Source: CAZFUY01 sp964522445 (GTDB lineage Bacteria > Pseudomonadota > Gammaproteobacteria > SZUA-229). Taken from it: a DNA stretch of 20,621 bases. The notes beneath the pieces are model-generated. The model saw only the letters and a list, made by a program, of their open reading frames with translations, ran no database searches and was not told the DNA's origin. The stretch lies in assembly GCA_964522445.1 (NCBI GenBank), contig CAZFUY010000053.1, positions 1 to 20,621 of the forward strand, written 5' to 3'. Of the stretch, positions 1 through 6,258 are shown in pieces; the first letter of the stretch is position 1, and the number at the start of each line of letters is the position of its first letter. Both the position numbers and the translations under genes were made by a program.

Positions 1-55
1 AAGCGCCACAAAAGGTGCGTAACTTTTTGGGTCTGCGTGCAACTTTTTGTTAGGC
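1..55 (-). other. Putative integron attC site, 5' half (truncated by window start)
   Basis: Read on the minus strand, only four bases separate the stop codon of the BRCT gene from GCCTAAC (positions 49-55). This fits the R'' box of an integron recombination site (RYYYAAC). An A5 spacer and a GTTGCACGC stretch follow, arranged like the L'' box, and then the sequence runs into the window edge. The partner L' and R' (GTTRRRY) boxes would lie outside the window, so folding of a full attC cannot be tested. Upstream of the gene, TTAGGC at 692-697 is the expected first hexamer of a cassette (TTRRRY), but the base before it is A, not G. The order hexamer, Shine-Dalgarno, single ORF, R'' box is the normal layout of a gene cassette. 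No integrase is visible. A chance match to the 7-base box remains possible. Confidence 0.5.
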
Positions 56-59
56 ATAT

Positions 60-671
60 TTATGATAAATCACCTTCAGTAGCCCAGTGACTTTCAGTTA
101 TTATTTTCAATGGCATTCCATTGTCACGGTACTCCATAGCCTTTTCAATTTTACGACCAAAGTTTTCATGTGCCCAGCTATCAGTTACATATGTACCAAG
201 CACTAAATAATTAAGTGATTTTGTTACGCTCTTTGCATTTTTTGCACCTAATGATTCATTGGCTTCATGACATTGTTTTCTTGTACCAAAGGCACATGTG
301 CCAGTAAATAAAAATGACATATTTTCAAAAACTATTTTAGGAGGAGGATTATTAATTGGTAATGATGTTGTTTTTGCGAGTTCACCAATTTCTGAAGTTT
401 CACCTGATATTAGATGTAACAAAGAAAAAAGTTCTGTAGATTCTTCGTTATCTAATATTCCATCTTCTAACATCACTGTTACTTTTTCTAATAAGTTTAT
501 TATTATAGGATTATCAGAAGTTTGTTGGCTTTGTATTAACCAGCCCAATAAAAACTCAGCTTCATTTTGGTCTACTTTTCCATCAGCGATAAGACCTTTG
601 CTTAATCCAATTAGAGTATCTACCTGTCGATCTTCAATTTTATTTTTATTGAATCGAGTAAATATTTCCAT
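60..671 (-). CDS. BRCT-domain protein with TerB-like N-terminal helices
   Basis: The product has 203 residues. The C-terminal part (about 115-198) is a BRCT domain: a FLFTGTCAFGTRKQC strand-turn, then an alternating hydrophobic NYLVLGTYVTDSW segment with the conserved Trp, and a closing LKIITESHW. It resembles the BRCT module of NAD-dependent DNA ligases and of stand-alone bacterial BRCT proteins. The ligase catalytic domains are absent, so this is not LigA. The N-terminal part (about 15-90) is helical and acidic, with an ADGKVDQNEAEFL motif like the metal-binding helix of TerB-like domains. That similarity is weaker. BRCT domains bind DNA ends or phosphopeptides, but the substrate here is unknown. 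The start has a strong AGGGGAG Shine-Dalgarno four bases upstream of ATG. The gene sits alone, flanked by cassette-like boundaries. Confidence 0.8.
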   Translation of the reverse strand: MEIFTRFNKNKIEDRQVDTLIGLSKGLIADGKVDQNEAEFLLGWLIQSQQTSDNPIIINLLEKVTVMLEDGILDNEESTELFSLLHLISGETSEIGELAKTTSLPINNPPPKIVFENMSFLFTGTCAFGTRKQCHEANESLGAKNAKSVTKSLNYLVLGTYVTDSWAHENFGRKIEKAMEYRDNGMPLKIITESHWATEGDLS

Positions 672-708
672 TTCTCTCCCCTTTGTTTTTTGCCTAATAG
701 TTAACTAG

Positions 709-746
709 ACAGAATACATGTATTTGTGTGATAGGTGGAATTCTGT
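709..746. repeat. Inverted repeat upstream of the BRCT gene
   Basis: ACAGAAT (709-715) and ATTCTGT (740-746) are perfect inverted arms. The left arm runs into the 12-base palindrome AATACATGTATT (713-724). The element lies just upstream of the possible cassette boundary and could be an operator or part of the promoter region. The rest of 672-922 shows no gene and no convincing promoter. Confidence 0.3.
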
Positions 747-922
747 ATATCACCATATTACAGGTGCTTTAAATTGAAACTGAGATTACCACAAAATAAG
801 AGTGTGTATATGTTAGAGATAATTAAAGGCGGGTATATTTTGATTCTCCTGTCCGCATTGTATCTACACAGGAAATATATCTTTTATGATCGGTATTGAA
901 AGGTCTATAACTTAATTGATTG

Positions 923-953
923 AAAAAATAATCAGAATGCCTGCGGCATGATT
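923..953 (-). terminator. Possible Rho-independent terminator after tRNA-Leu
   Basis: On the minus strand the arms ATGCC/GGCAT (937-941 with 945-949, three-base loop) are extended by GATT/AATC (950-953 with 930-933) across a small bulge. A run of six T follows directly (923-928). It lies about 30 bases beyond the tRNA 3' end and would end the tRNA transcript before the BRCT gene. Confidence 0.5.
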
Positions 954-956
954 GGT

Positions 957-979
957 TTCCGTGTCGTCTTCACACGGAA
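957..979 (-). other. Perfect hairpin in the tRNA-Leu 3' trailer
   Basis: TTCCGTGT (957-964) and ACACGGAA (972-979) form an 8-bp perfect stem with a seven-base loop, three bases past the encoded CCA end. It is probably a trailer stem that limits 3' processing or supports termination together with the next hairpin. Confidence 0.5.
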
Positions 980-982
980 GAA

Positions 983-1069
983 TGGTACCGGAGGCCGGAC
1001 TTGAACCGGCACGCTATTGCTAGCATCGGATTTTGAATCCGACGTGTCTACCAATTCCACCACTCCGGC
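983..1069 (-). tRNA. tRNA-Leu, anticodon CAA
   Basis: Read on the minus strand, this is an 87-base class II tRNA. The acceptor arm pairs GCCGGAG with CTCCGGT, followed by discriminator A and an encoded CCA (983-985). The D arm contains TGGTAGACA. The anticodon stem TCGGA/TCCGA encloses the loop TTCAAAA, giving anticodon CAA, which reads UUG. A long variable arm (GCTAGCAATAGC region) marks the class II tRNA as leucine. The T arm is GCCGG-TTCAAGT-CCGGC. It is a single tRNA, transcribed leftward from its own promoter at 1091-1118. Confidence 0.97.
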
Positions 1070-1082
1070 ATATGAATAGATA

Positions 1083-1118
1083 GGCGGGCTATTCTAACGA
1101 TTTTATTGAGTTGAGCAA
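1083..1118 (-). promoter_or_regulatory. Sigma-70 promoter of tRNA-Leu with GC-rich discriminator
   Basis: On the minus strand, TTGCTC (1113-1118) and TAGAAT (1091-1096) lie 16 bases apart. Directly after the -10 comes AGCCCGCC (1083-1090), a GC-rich discriminator of the kind that makes stable-RNA promoters sensitive to ppGpp. The predicted start is near 1084, about 15 bases before the mature tRNA end. Confidence 0.65.
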
Positions 1119-1121
1119 GTT

Positions 1122-2300
1122 CTATAACTGAAATTTGCTGACTAGCTGTTGTAGGTTGGCTGCAAGGCTGGCCAGGGTCTGGCTTTCTGCGGCGGTTTGT
1201 TCTGAGCCATTTTTACTTTCACTGGCGATCTGGCTGATGGTGGTGATATTCTGGTTGATTTCAACGGCGACACCGGATTGTGAGCCTGCTTCATCATTAA
1301 TTAATGTATTCATTTCTGTGATGGCTGTTACGGCTTTTGTTATTTCTTCTAATGATTGTCCTGCCTGAGCAGCCTGCTCGACACTTGATACTGCCTGTGA
1401 CTGACCTTTTTCCATAACTTCTACCGTTTCACGAGATACGGCCTGAAGATTATCGATCATGGTCTGGATTTCTTTAGTTGATTCCTGGGTGCGTTGAGCC
1501 AGTGTGCGTACTTCATCTGCAACGACTGCGAACCCTCGGCCTTGCTCACCAGCTCTCGCTGCTTCAATGGCTGCATTAAGTGCCAGTAAGTTGGTTTGTT
1601 CTGAGATACCCCGAATAACATCAAGTACGCCACCAATATTATTGCTTTCAGTTTCAAGGCGATTAATTGATGCTGAGGCGTTTTCTACATCGTTTGCCAG
1701 TGTTTTAATTGAGCTTATGGTCTGGTTTACAACCTGGCTGCCTTTGCCGGCTTCATCTTTGGCAAGTGCAGCGGCTTCTGCTGCCTGAGCTGCTTTGCTT
1801 GATACATCCTGAGCAATCTGAGTCATATTGTGGATAGATGTTTCTACATGCTGGGTTTCAGCGTGCTGGCGTAATACACCTTCATTGGTTTCGTTAGCAA
1901 CAATGCAGATTCTATCAACACCTGAGAGCATTTGTCCGCTGCTGTTTTGAATCTCACCAATGACTGTACGAAGGGTTTCGGCCATTTTATTAAAGCTATT
2001 AATGATGTCACCAATTACATCATTGCTTTCCATTTCGCAGGTAAAACTCAGGTCATTATTACTAATGGATGTAGCAACCTGTGCAATGCGTTTAAGCTTG
2101 CTAATGAGCAAAAAGTTCAGCAGGTAGTAGTTTATAATACCGATAACAGTGCCAGCAACCAGACAACCTATGGCAAACCAGATATAAAGACCTTCTTTGT
2201 ATTCAACAAAGAATGAAGCGTAGAAAGGGAAGATGATCCCCATTAGCATGCCAAATCCCAGGAAGGCGAATAAGATATTGCGAAGAATGCTGTTTTGCAT
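1122..2300 (-). CDS. Methyl-accepting chemotaxis protein with minimal periplasmic loop
   Basis: The product has 392 residues. Two membrane helices (about 8-30 and 38-64) are joined by only about seven residues, so there is essentially no periplasmic ligand domain. A HAMP-like segment follows (about 65-118), then the long cytoplasmic coiled coil. Its conserved hairpin tip, SEQTNLLALNAAIEAARAG and onward, spans about 233-265 and is where CheA and CheW bind. It has no C-terminal NWETF-type tether for CheR or CheB; it ends in VSKFQL. It would signal to the CheA kinase, sensing either through the membrane or HAMP (energy or redox state, for example) or through a partner protein; that part is inference. 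The Shine-Dalgarno is weak, and the ATG is chosen because TM1 begins right after it. It is likely transcribed alone from a promoter at 2343-2371. Confidence 0.93.
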   Translation of the reverse strand: MQNSILRNILFAFLGFGMLMGIIFPFYASFFVEYKEGLYIWFAIGCLVAGTVIGIINYYLLNFLLISKLKRIAQVATSISNNDLSFTCEMESNDVIGDIINSFNKMAETLRTVIGEIQNSSGQMLSGVDRICIVANETNEGVLRQHAETQHVETSIHNMTQIAQDVSSKAAQAAEAAALAKDEAGKGSQVVNQTISSIKTLANDVENASASINRLETESNNIGGVLDVIRGISEQTNLLALNAAIEAARAGEQGRGFAVVADEVRTLAQRTQESTKEIQTMIDNLQAVSRETVEVMEKGQSQAVSSVEQAAQAGQSLEEITKAVTAITEMNTLINDEAGSQSGVAVEINQNITTISQIASESKNGSEQTAAESQTLASLAANLQQLVSKFQL

Positions 2301-2322
2301 GATGGTGTACCAAATCCGTTTT

Positions 2323-2371
2323 TATATATTTGTTAATAACAATATATAGGTGCAGAAAGGGTAACTAGCAA
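2323..2371 (-). promoter_or_regulatory. Promoter of the chemotaxis gene with overlapping palindrome
   Basis: On the minus strand, TTGCTA (2366-2371) and TATATA (2343-2348) are 17 bases apart, a good sigma-70 match. The -10 is one end of a long inverted repeat (2323-2348). Its arms are TATATA and TTGTTA on one side and TAACAA and TATATA on the other, around a single central A, with a one-base bulge. The symmetry centre (2336) falls at the predicted start site, which suits a repressor operator. Confidence 0.5.
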
Positions 2372-2437
2372 GTTTTGTATTTTACTTGTTAATGGGGAGC
2401 GCTTGGCAAAAAATGCAGAGCTGATAATAATGTTGTT

Positions 2438-2740
2438 TTAGTTTGGAAATACTTTTTTGAAAGGTTTTACAGTGACCTGTGCATAAACGCCTGCTGCAAT
2501 ATATGGGTCTGCATCAGCCCAGACAGTGGCATCTTCAAGTGAGCTAAATTCAGCAACGACCAAACTGCCTGTAAATCCATCTTGACCGGGATCTTCTGAG
2601 TCAATGGCAGGATGAGGGCCTGCCAATATTAAACGCCCCTGATCCTGTAGTTCCTGTAATCGTTTAAGATGATCAGGTCTGGCTTCCAGGCGATTTTCCA
2701 GGCTGTTTTCTATGTCCTGTGAAATAATGGCGTATAGCAT
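2438..2740 (-). CDS. yciI: YciI family protein
   Basis: The product has 100 residues, the normal length for the family. It shows the typical features: an N-terminal MLYAIISQD strand, RPDHLKRLQEL with the conserved His24, a LAGPHPAIDSEDPG turn, FTGSLVVAEF, then ADADPYIAAGVYAQVTVKPFKKVFP, almost identical to enterobacterial YciI. The fold is a ferredoxin-like dimer with a conserved His/Asp pocket and is thought to be enzymatic, but no reaction is established. Its ATG follows the yciB stop codon directly (TAAATG), so the two are cotranscribed and probably translationally coupled. Confidence 0.93.
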   Translation of the reverse strand: MLYAIISQDIENSLENRLEARPDHLKRLQELQDQGRLILAGPHPAIDSEDPGQDGFTGSLVVAEFSSLEDATVWADADPYIAAGVYAQVTVKPFKKVFPN

Positions 2741-3391
2741 TTACTGTTTGTCCTTTAGTGATTTTTCTGGTTCATCTTCCTGCATATATTTAGCCAGATA
2801 AAATCCCTGTGCAACAACAAAAACAAAAGTTAAGCCCATAAGACCGAATAATTTAAAATTTACCCAGTTGTCCATGCGGGTTTTTTCATCCAGATCTAAT
2901 CCATAATAGAAAGCAACGTAGAGATTAGCTGTGCCACTGAGTATAAAGAATATTACCCATGATAAGTTGAGCCTGTTCCATACGGGTTCGGGTAATTCAA
3001 TTTGACCGCTCATCATGCGCTTTACCAGACATTTGCCCCCGATAAACTGGCTGCCTAAAAATACAGCGGCAAATACCCAGTTGAGTACAGTGGGTTTCCA
3101 TTGAATAAATGCAGGGTTACCAAATGCAATGGTAATGCCGCCTAAAACTGTAATGAGTGTCAGAGAAAAAATATGCATTTTTTCAACGCGGTGATGCTTT
3201 AGCCAGAAACCACCTACCTGAATAAAACTGGCGATAATAGCAATGGATGTTGCAATGATAGTTGCCACTATTTGTTCGGGCTGGCTAACGTCGATAAACT
3301 GAGCAACAGGTGTGTTTTCTATAATTGCACCGGCCTGATGGTAGCTAATAAAAAACAGAATAATGGGAAAAAGATCATATAAAATTTTCAT
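2741..3391 (-). CDS. yciB: Inner membrane-spanning protein YciB (septation protein A)
   Basis: The product has 216 residues and about five to six hydrophobic segments. It begins MKILYDLFPIILFFISY, the hallmark start of the YciB/IspZ family. A GGITIAFGNPAFIQWKPTVLNW motif lies in the middle, and NWVNFKLFGLMGLTFVFVVAQG near the end. It is somewhat longer than the roughly 180-residue E. coli protein because of extra N-terminal loop sequence and a charged tail. YciB is an inner-membrane protein linked to cell-envelope synthesis and elongation/division complexes; its biochemical role is unsettled. It is first gene of the yciB-yciI pair. No clear Shine-Dalgarno precedes the ATG, but the family N-terminus fixes the start. 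Confidence 0.93.
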   Translation of the reverse strand: MKILYDLFPIILFFISYHQAGAIIENTPVAQFIDVSQPEQIVATIIATSIAIIASFIQVGGFWLKHHRVEKMHIFSLTLITVLGGITIAFGNPAFIQWKPTVLNWVFAAVFLGSQFIGGKCLVKRMMSGQIELPEPVWNRLNLSWVIFFILSGTANLYVAFYYGLDLDEKTRMDNWVNFKLFGLMGLTFVFVVAQGFYLAKYMQEDEPEKSLKDKQ

Positions 3392-3521
3392 GGGGCGGAG
3401 TTTAAAGGATTAAGACTAAAGGATAAAGAGTAGTATTTTGACCCTTATCGGATAGTTGGTAATATTACAAACTAGTCATAAGCTGACTTCCAAACAATTT
3501 CACTTGAACCAGTAGAAAGTA

Positions 3522-3614
3522 GCTGGCCGTTATTTTACCTGGGAACGGAGCGCAAAGAGTGCGGTTCATCCCCAGGCAAATCAGGTTTAAAATTTTTTGG
3601 CCTTAGAAGCCAGC
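3522..3614. repeat. Nested inverted repeats in the yciB/yciO divergent gap
   Basis: The 325-base gap 3392-3716 has no gene. Its core is an imperfect palindrome at 3538-3576. CCTGG pairs with CCAGG, GAAC with GTTC and CGCA with TGCG, around the loop AAGAG (3555-3559). It is framed by a second pair, GCTGGC (3522-3527) and GCCAGC (3609-3614). There is a T-run at 3593-3598, not directly after the inner stem. This could be a structured RNA, a repetitive palindrome or a regulatory site. I cannot match it to a known family. Elsewhere in the gap I see A+T-rich promoter-like sequence (about 3670-3705) before yciO but no convincing pair of boxes. Confidence 0.45.
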
Positions 3615-3716
3615 AACGGATGTAAGTAGCCATTAGTCATAATAAAGATTAAAGGAACAGTAAATACACGAGTTTTACTTTACCCCTTATACATTAAACT
3701 TTATCCTACGCCTCCC

Positions 3717-4337
3717 ATGAGCCAATTTTTTGAAATTCACCCAACCCATCCGCAGCCCCGCCTTATTCATCAGGCGGTAGAAATTATTAATGACGGCGGT
3801 TTGGTGGTTTATCCCACCGATTCAAGTTATGCCATTGGTTGTCATATTGGTGATAAAGATGCCATGGAGCGTATCCGCCGAATTCGACAGGTGGATAACA
3901 AACACTTTTTTACTCTGGTTTGCAGTGATTTATCAGAAATTTCTACTTATGCCAAGTTGGGCAATAGTGAATACCGCATGCTCAAATCATTAACGCCGGG
4001 GCCTTACACTTTTTTGCTTAAAGCAACGCATGAAGTACCAAGACGGCTTATGCATTCCAAACGGCGAGAGATTGGTATCCGTGTTGTAGATAATGAAATT
4101 GTTCACGCCATGTTGCAGGAACTTGGTCAGCCTATTATGAGTTCAACACTGATTCTTCCCGATGAGGATATGCCAGAAACTGAAGCCTATGATATTCGTG
4201 AAAAACTTGAGCATGCAGTGGATCTGATTATTGATGGTGGCCATTGCGGTCTGGAGCCAACTACGGTGATTAGTATGGTTGAGAATCCGCCGAAGGTTAT
4301 TAGAGAAGGTAAGGGTACAAATCATGGGCTGGATTAG
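3717..4337 (+). CDS. yciO: YciO, Sua5/YrdC-like protein
   Basis: The product has 206 residues, the same length as E. coli YciO and similar along its whole length: an N-terminal MSQFFEIHPTHPQPRLI, then VVYPTDSSYAIGC, an AMERIRRIR helix, LTPGPYTFLLKAT, RREIGIRVV and PTTVISMVENPPKVIREG at the end. The fold is that of Sua5/TsaC, which makes threonylcarbamoyl-AMP for tRNA t6A37. YciO is a paralogue that lacks part of the canonical TsaC motif, so its reaction is less certain. The start is set by alignment to YciO; no strong Shine-Dalgarno is present. It opens the run yciO-M50-trpS-scpA-scpB. Confidence 0.95.
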   Translation: MSQFFEIHPTHPQPRLIHQAVEIINDGGLVVYPTDSSYAIGCHIGDKDAMERIRRIRQVDNKHFFTLVCSDLSEISTYAKLGNSEYRMLKSLTPGPYTFLLKATHEVPRRLMHSKRREIGIRVVDNEIVHAMLQELGQPIMSSTLILPDEDMPETEAYDIREKLEHAVDLIIDGGHCGLEPTTVISMVENPPKVIREGKGTNHGLD

Positions 4338-4359
4338 GTTTTACAGGTTTATGTTTTAA

Positions 4360-5004
4360 ATGGATCTGATACTAAAAATACTAATTTATGCCATCCCTAT
4401 TATTCTTGCGGTGAGTCTGCATGAAGCTGCACATGGCTGGGTTGCTTCTTTATTGGGTGATCCAACCGCAAAACAGTTGGGCAGACTGACAGCTAATCCT
4501 TTAAAGCATATCGACCCCATTGGTACGGTGCTAGTGCCTGTCATTATGGTTTTGTTGATTGGTATTCCCTTTGGCTGGGCAAAACCTGTGCCGGTAGAGG
4601 TGCGTAATTTTGATAATCCTATGAAAGATATGGCGCTGGTTGCTCTGGCAGGGCCTGCCTCTAATTTCTTAATGGCTATTCTCTGGACACTGGTTCTGGT
4701 ATTTTCGCTTAAGGTGATGCCTCAGGGAAGCTTTGCTTCTTTGTTAGAGCTCATGGCAGAGGTGGGTGTCGTTATTAATCTGGTTCTGATGACATTAAAC
4801 TTGCTACCTGTTCCACCACTGGATGGTGGCCGTATTGTGACAGGAATTTTACCCTTTAAGATGGCGGTTATCTTTGTCAAATTTGAAATGATTGGCATGG
4901 GGGTTGTTATTTTTCTGTTAGCCAGTGGATTTCTGGGTAAAATACTCATGCCTCTGGTACAGGCATTACAATCGAAACTTTATACATTTTTTGGATTAGG
5001 CTGA
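4360..5004 (+). CDS. Site-2 protease family protein (peptidase M50)
   Basis: The product has 214 residues and is almost entirely hydrophobic, with about five membrane segments. The zinc motif HEAAH is at residues 21-25 in the first segment. The third-ligand motif NLLPVPPLDGGRI, with Asp155, lies in a later helix. Together these define an intramembrane metalloprotease of the S2P/SpoIVFB-like mini group. It has no PDZ domain, unlike RseP. It would cut transmembrane substrates within the bilayer; the substrate is unknown. It is regularly found between yciO and trpS in Gammaproteobacteria. Its TGA stop overlaps the Shine-Dalgarno of trpS, so the two are tightly coupled. Confidence 0.93.
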   Translation: MDLILKILIYAIPIILAVSLHEAAHGWVASLLGDPTAKQLGRLTANPLKHIDPIGTVLVPVIMVLLIGIPFGWAKPVPVEVRNFDNPMKDMALVALAGPASNFLMAILWTLVLVFSLKVMPQGSFASLLELMAEVGVVINLVLMTLNLLPVPPLDGGRIVTGILPFKMAVIFVKFEMIGMGVVIFLLASGFLGKILMPLVQALQSKLYTFFGLG

Positions 5005-5008
5005 GGAG
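5003..5008 (+). promoter_or_regulatory. Strong ribosome binding site setting a TTG start for trpS
   Basis: GAGGAG lies five bases before TTG at 5014 and shares bases with the TGA stop of the protease gene. The next in-frame ATG would remove the N-terminal residues just before the ATP-binding loop, so TTG is the likely start. Confidence 0.75.
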
Positions 5009-5013
5009 TCACT

Positions 5014-6231
5014 TTGAATTCTGTTACAGCGCAACACCAGCGCGTATTATCTGGCATGCGCCCAACTGGCTTATTGCATTTGGGTCATTACCACGGTGTA
5101 TTAAAAAACTGGATTACTCTACAGCATGAATATGAGTGCTTTTTCTTTGTTGCCGACTGGCATGCATTAACCACGCATTATTCTGATCCCCGAATTATTG
5201 CTGAAAGCACGCAGGATATGGTCATTGACTGGCTGGCTGCGGGTGTCAGCCCTGGTGCTGCTAAAGTGTTTATTCAGTCCCGTGTACCGGAACATGCAGA
5301 ATTACATCTATTGTTATCTATGATTACACCGCTGGGATGGCTTGAGCGTGTGCCTTCTTATAAAGACCAGCAGGAAGCATTGAAAGAAAAAGATTTAGCT
5401 ACTTATGGTTTTCTTGGTTATCCCTTGCTGCAAGCTGCTGATATTTTAGTTTATAAAGCCAGTCAGGTGCCTGTTGGAGAAGATCAGGTTGCTCATGTGG
5501 AACTTACCCGTGAAGTAGCTCGCCGTTTTAACCATATTTATGGCAAAGAACATGACTTTGAAGAAAAAGCAGTTGCTGCTATTTCAAAAATGGGCAAGAA
5601 AAATGCCAAGCTTTATAAAGACTTACGCAAGCGCTATACCGAACAGGGTGATCAGCAGGCGCTGGATGTGGCGCAGGCTTTATTAGAATCGCAACAGAAT
5701 ATTTCATTGGGTGATCGTGAGCGTTTATATGGCTATCTTGAAGGTTCGGGGCGTATTATTCTGCCAGAGCCTCAGGCGTTATTAACACCTGCATCCAAAA
5801 TGCCGGGGCTTGATGGCCGTAAAATGTCAAAATCGTATAATAATGCGATTTCATTGCGTGAGCATCCGGATGATGTGGATAAAAAATTACGCACCATGCC
5901 AACTGATCCTGCGCGTGTTCGACGCACTGACCCTGGCGATCCGGCAAAGTGTCCAGTTTGGCAGTTGCATCAGGTATATTCTGATGACGCGAGAAAGGAA
6001 TGGGTACAGGAGGGTTGCAAAACAGCCGGTATAGGTTGTGTCGAATGTAAGCAACCGATTATTGATGCAGTTATTGCCGAGCTTAAACCTATTCGTGAGC
6101 GTGCCAAAGAATATATGGATGATCCTTCGGCTGTAAAAGCGATTATTGATGAAGGCTGTGAAGCGGCTCGTGATGTGGCGCGTGACACGCTTGAAGAAGT
6201 GCGTAAGGCTATGAGCTTGAATCAAAGATAA
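5014..6231 (+). CDS. trpS: Tryptophan--tRNA ligase
   Basis: A cytoplasmic class I synthetase that charges tRNA-Trp. It has 405 residues. The GMRPTGLLHLGHYHGVL nucleotide loop carries the HIGH signature as HLGH at 22-25. KMSKS is at 270-274 within GRKMSKSYNN, and the tryptophan-pocket segment with PVGEDQVAHVELTREVARR lies near 150-170. It is about 70 residues longer than the roughly 334-residue E. coli enzyme. The extra part lies between the Rossmann core and KMSKS (about 190-260, including KLYKDLRKRYTEQGDQQALD). This insertion form is known from Pseudomonas and relatives. A Cys-containing IGCVECKQPI segment stands in the C-terminal anticodon-binding region. It uses a TTG start with an excellent Shine-Dalgarno. 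Confidence 0.97.
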   Translation: MNSVTAQHQRVLSGMRPTGLLHLGHYHGVLKNWITLQHEYECFFFVADWHALTTHYSDPRIIAESTQDMVIDWLAAGVSPGAAKVFIQSRVPEHAELHLLLSMITPLGWLERVPSYKDQQEALKEKDLATYGFLGYPLLQAADILVYKASQVPVGEDQVAHVELTREVARRFNHIYGKEHDFEEKAVAAISKMGKKNAKLYKDLRKRYTEQGDQQALDVAQALLESQQNISLGDRERLYGYLEGSGRIILPEPQALLTPASKMPGLDGRKMSKSYNNAISLREHPDDVDKKLRTMPTDPARVRRTDPGDPAKCPVWQLHQVYSDDARKEWVQEGCKTAGIGCVECKQPIIDAVIAELKPIRERAKEYMDDPSAVKAIIDEGCEAARDVARDTLEEVRKAMSLNQR

Positions 6232-6258
6232 ATTGTTTTAGTAGGGTAATAGACAAAA

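Noticed and set aside
298..708. Open frame of 136 codons on the plus strand opposite the BRCT gene
   Set aside because: It is antisense to a gene with a clear BRCT domain and Shine-Dalgarno, and its product has no recognisable pattern.
2378..2437. Intrinsic terminator after yciI
   Set aside because: A T-run is present on the minus strand, but only a very short CAGCTCTG stem precedes it; not convincing.
3538..3576. A degenerate tRNA, suggested by a GGTTCATCCCC-like T-arm
   Set aside because: No acceptor, D or anticodon arms can be placed around it; the pairing is a single nested stem.
5887..6225. 112-codon minus-strand frame inside trpS
   Set aside because: Shadow frame opposite a highly conserved synthetase, with no ribosome site or domain.
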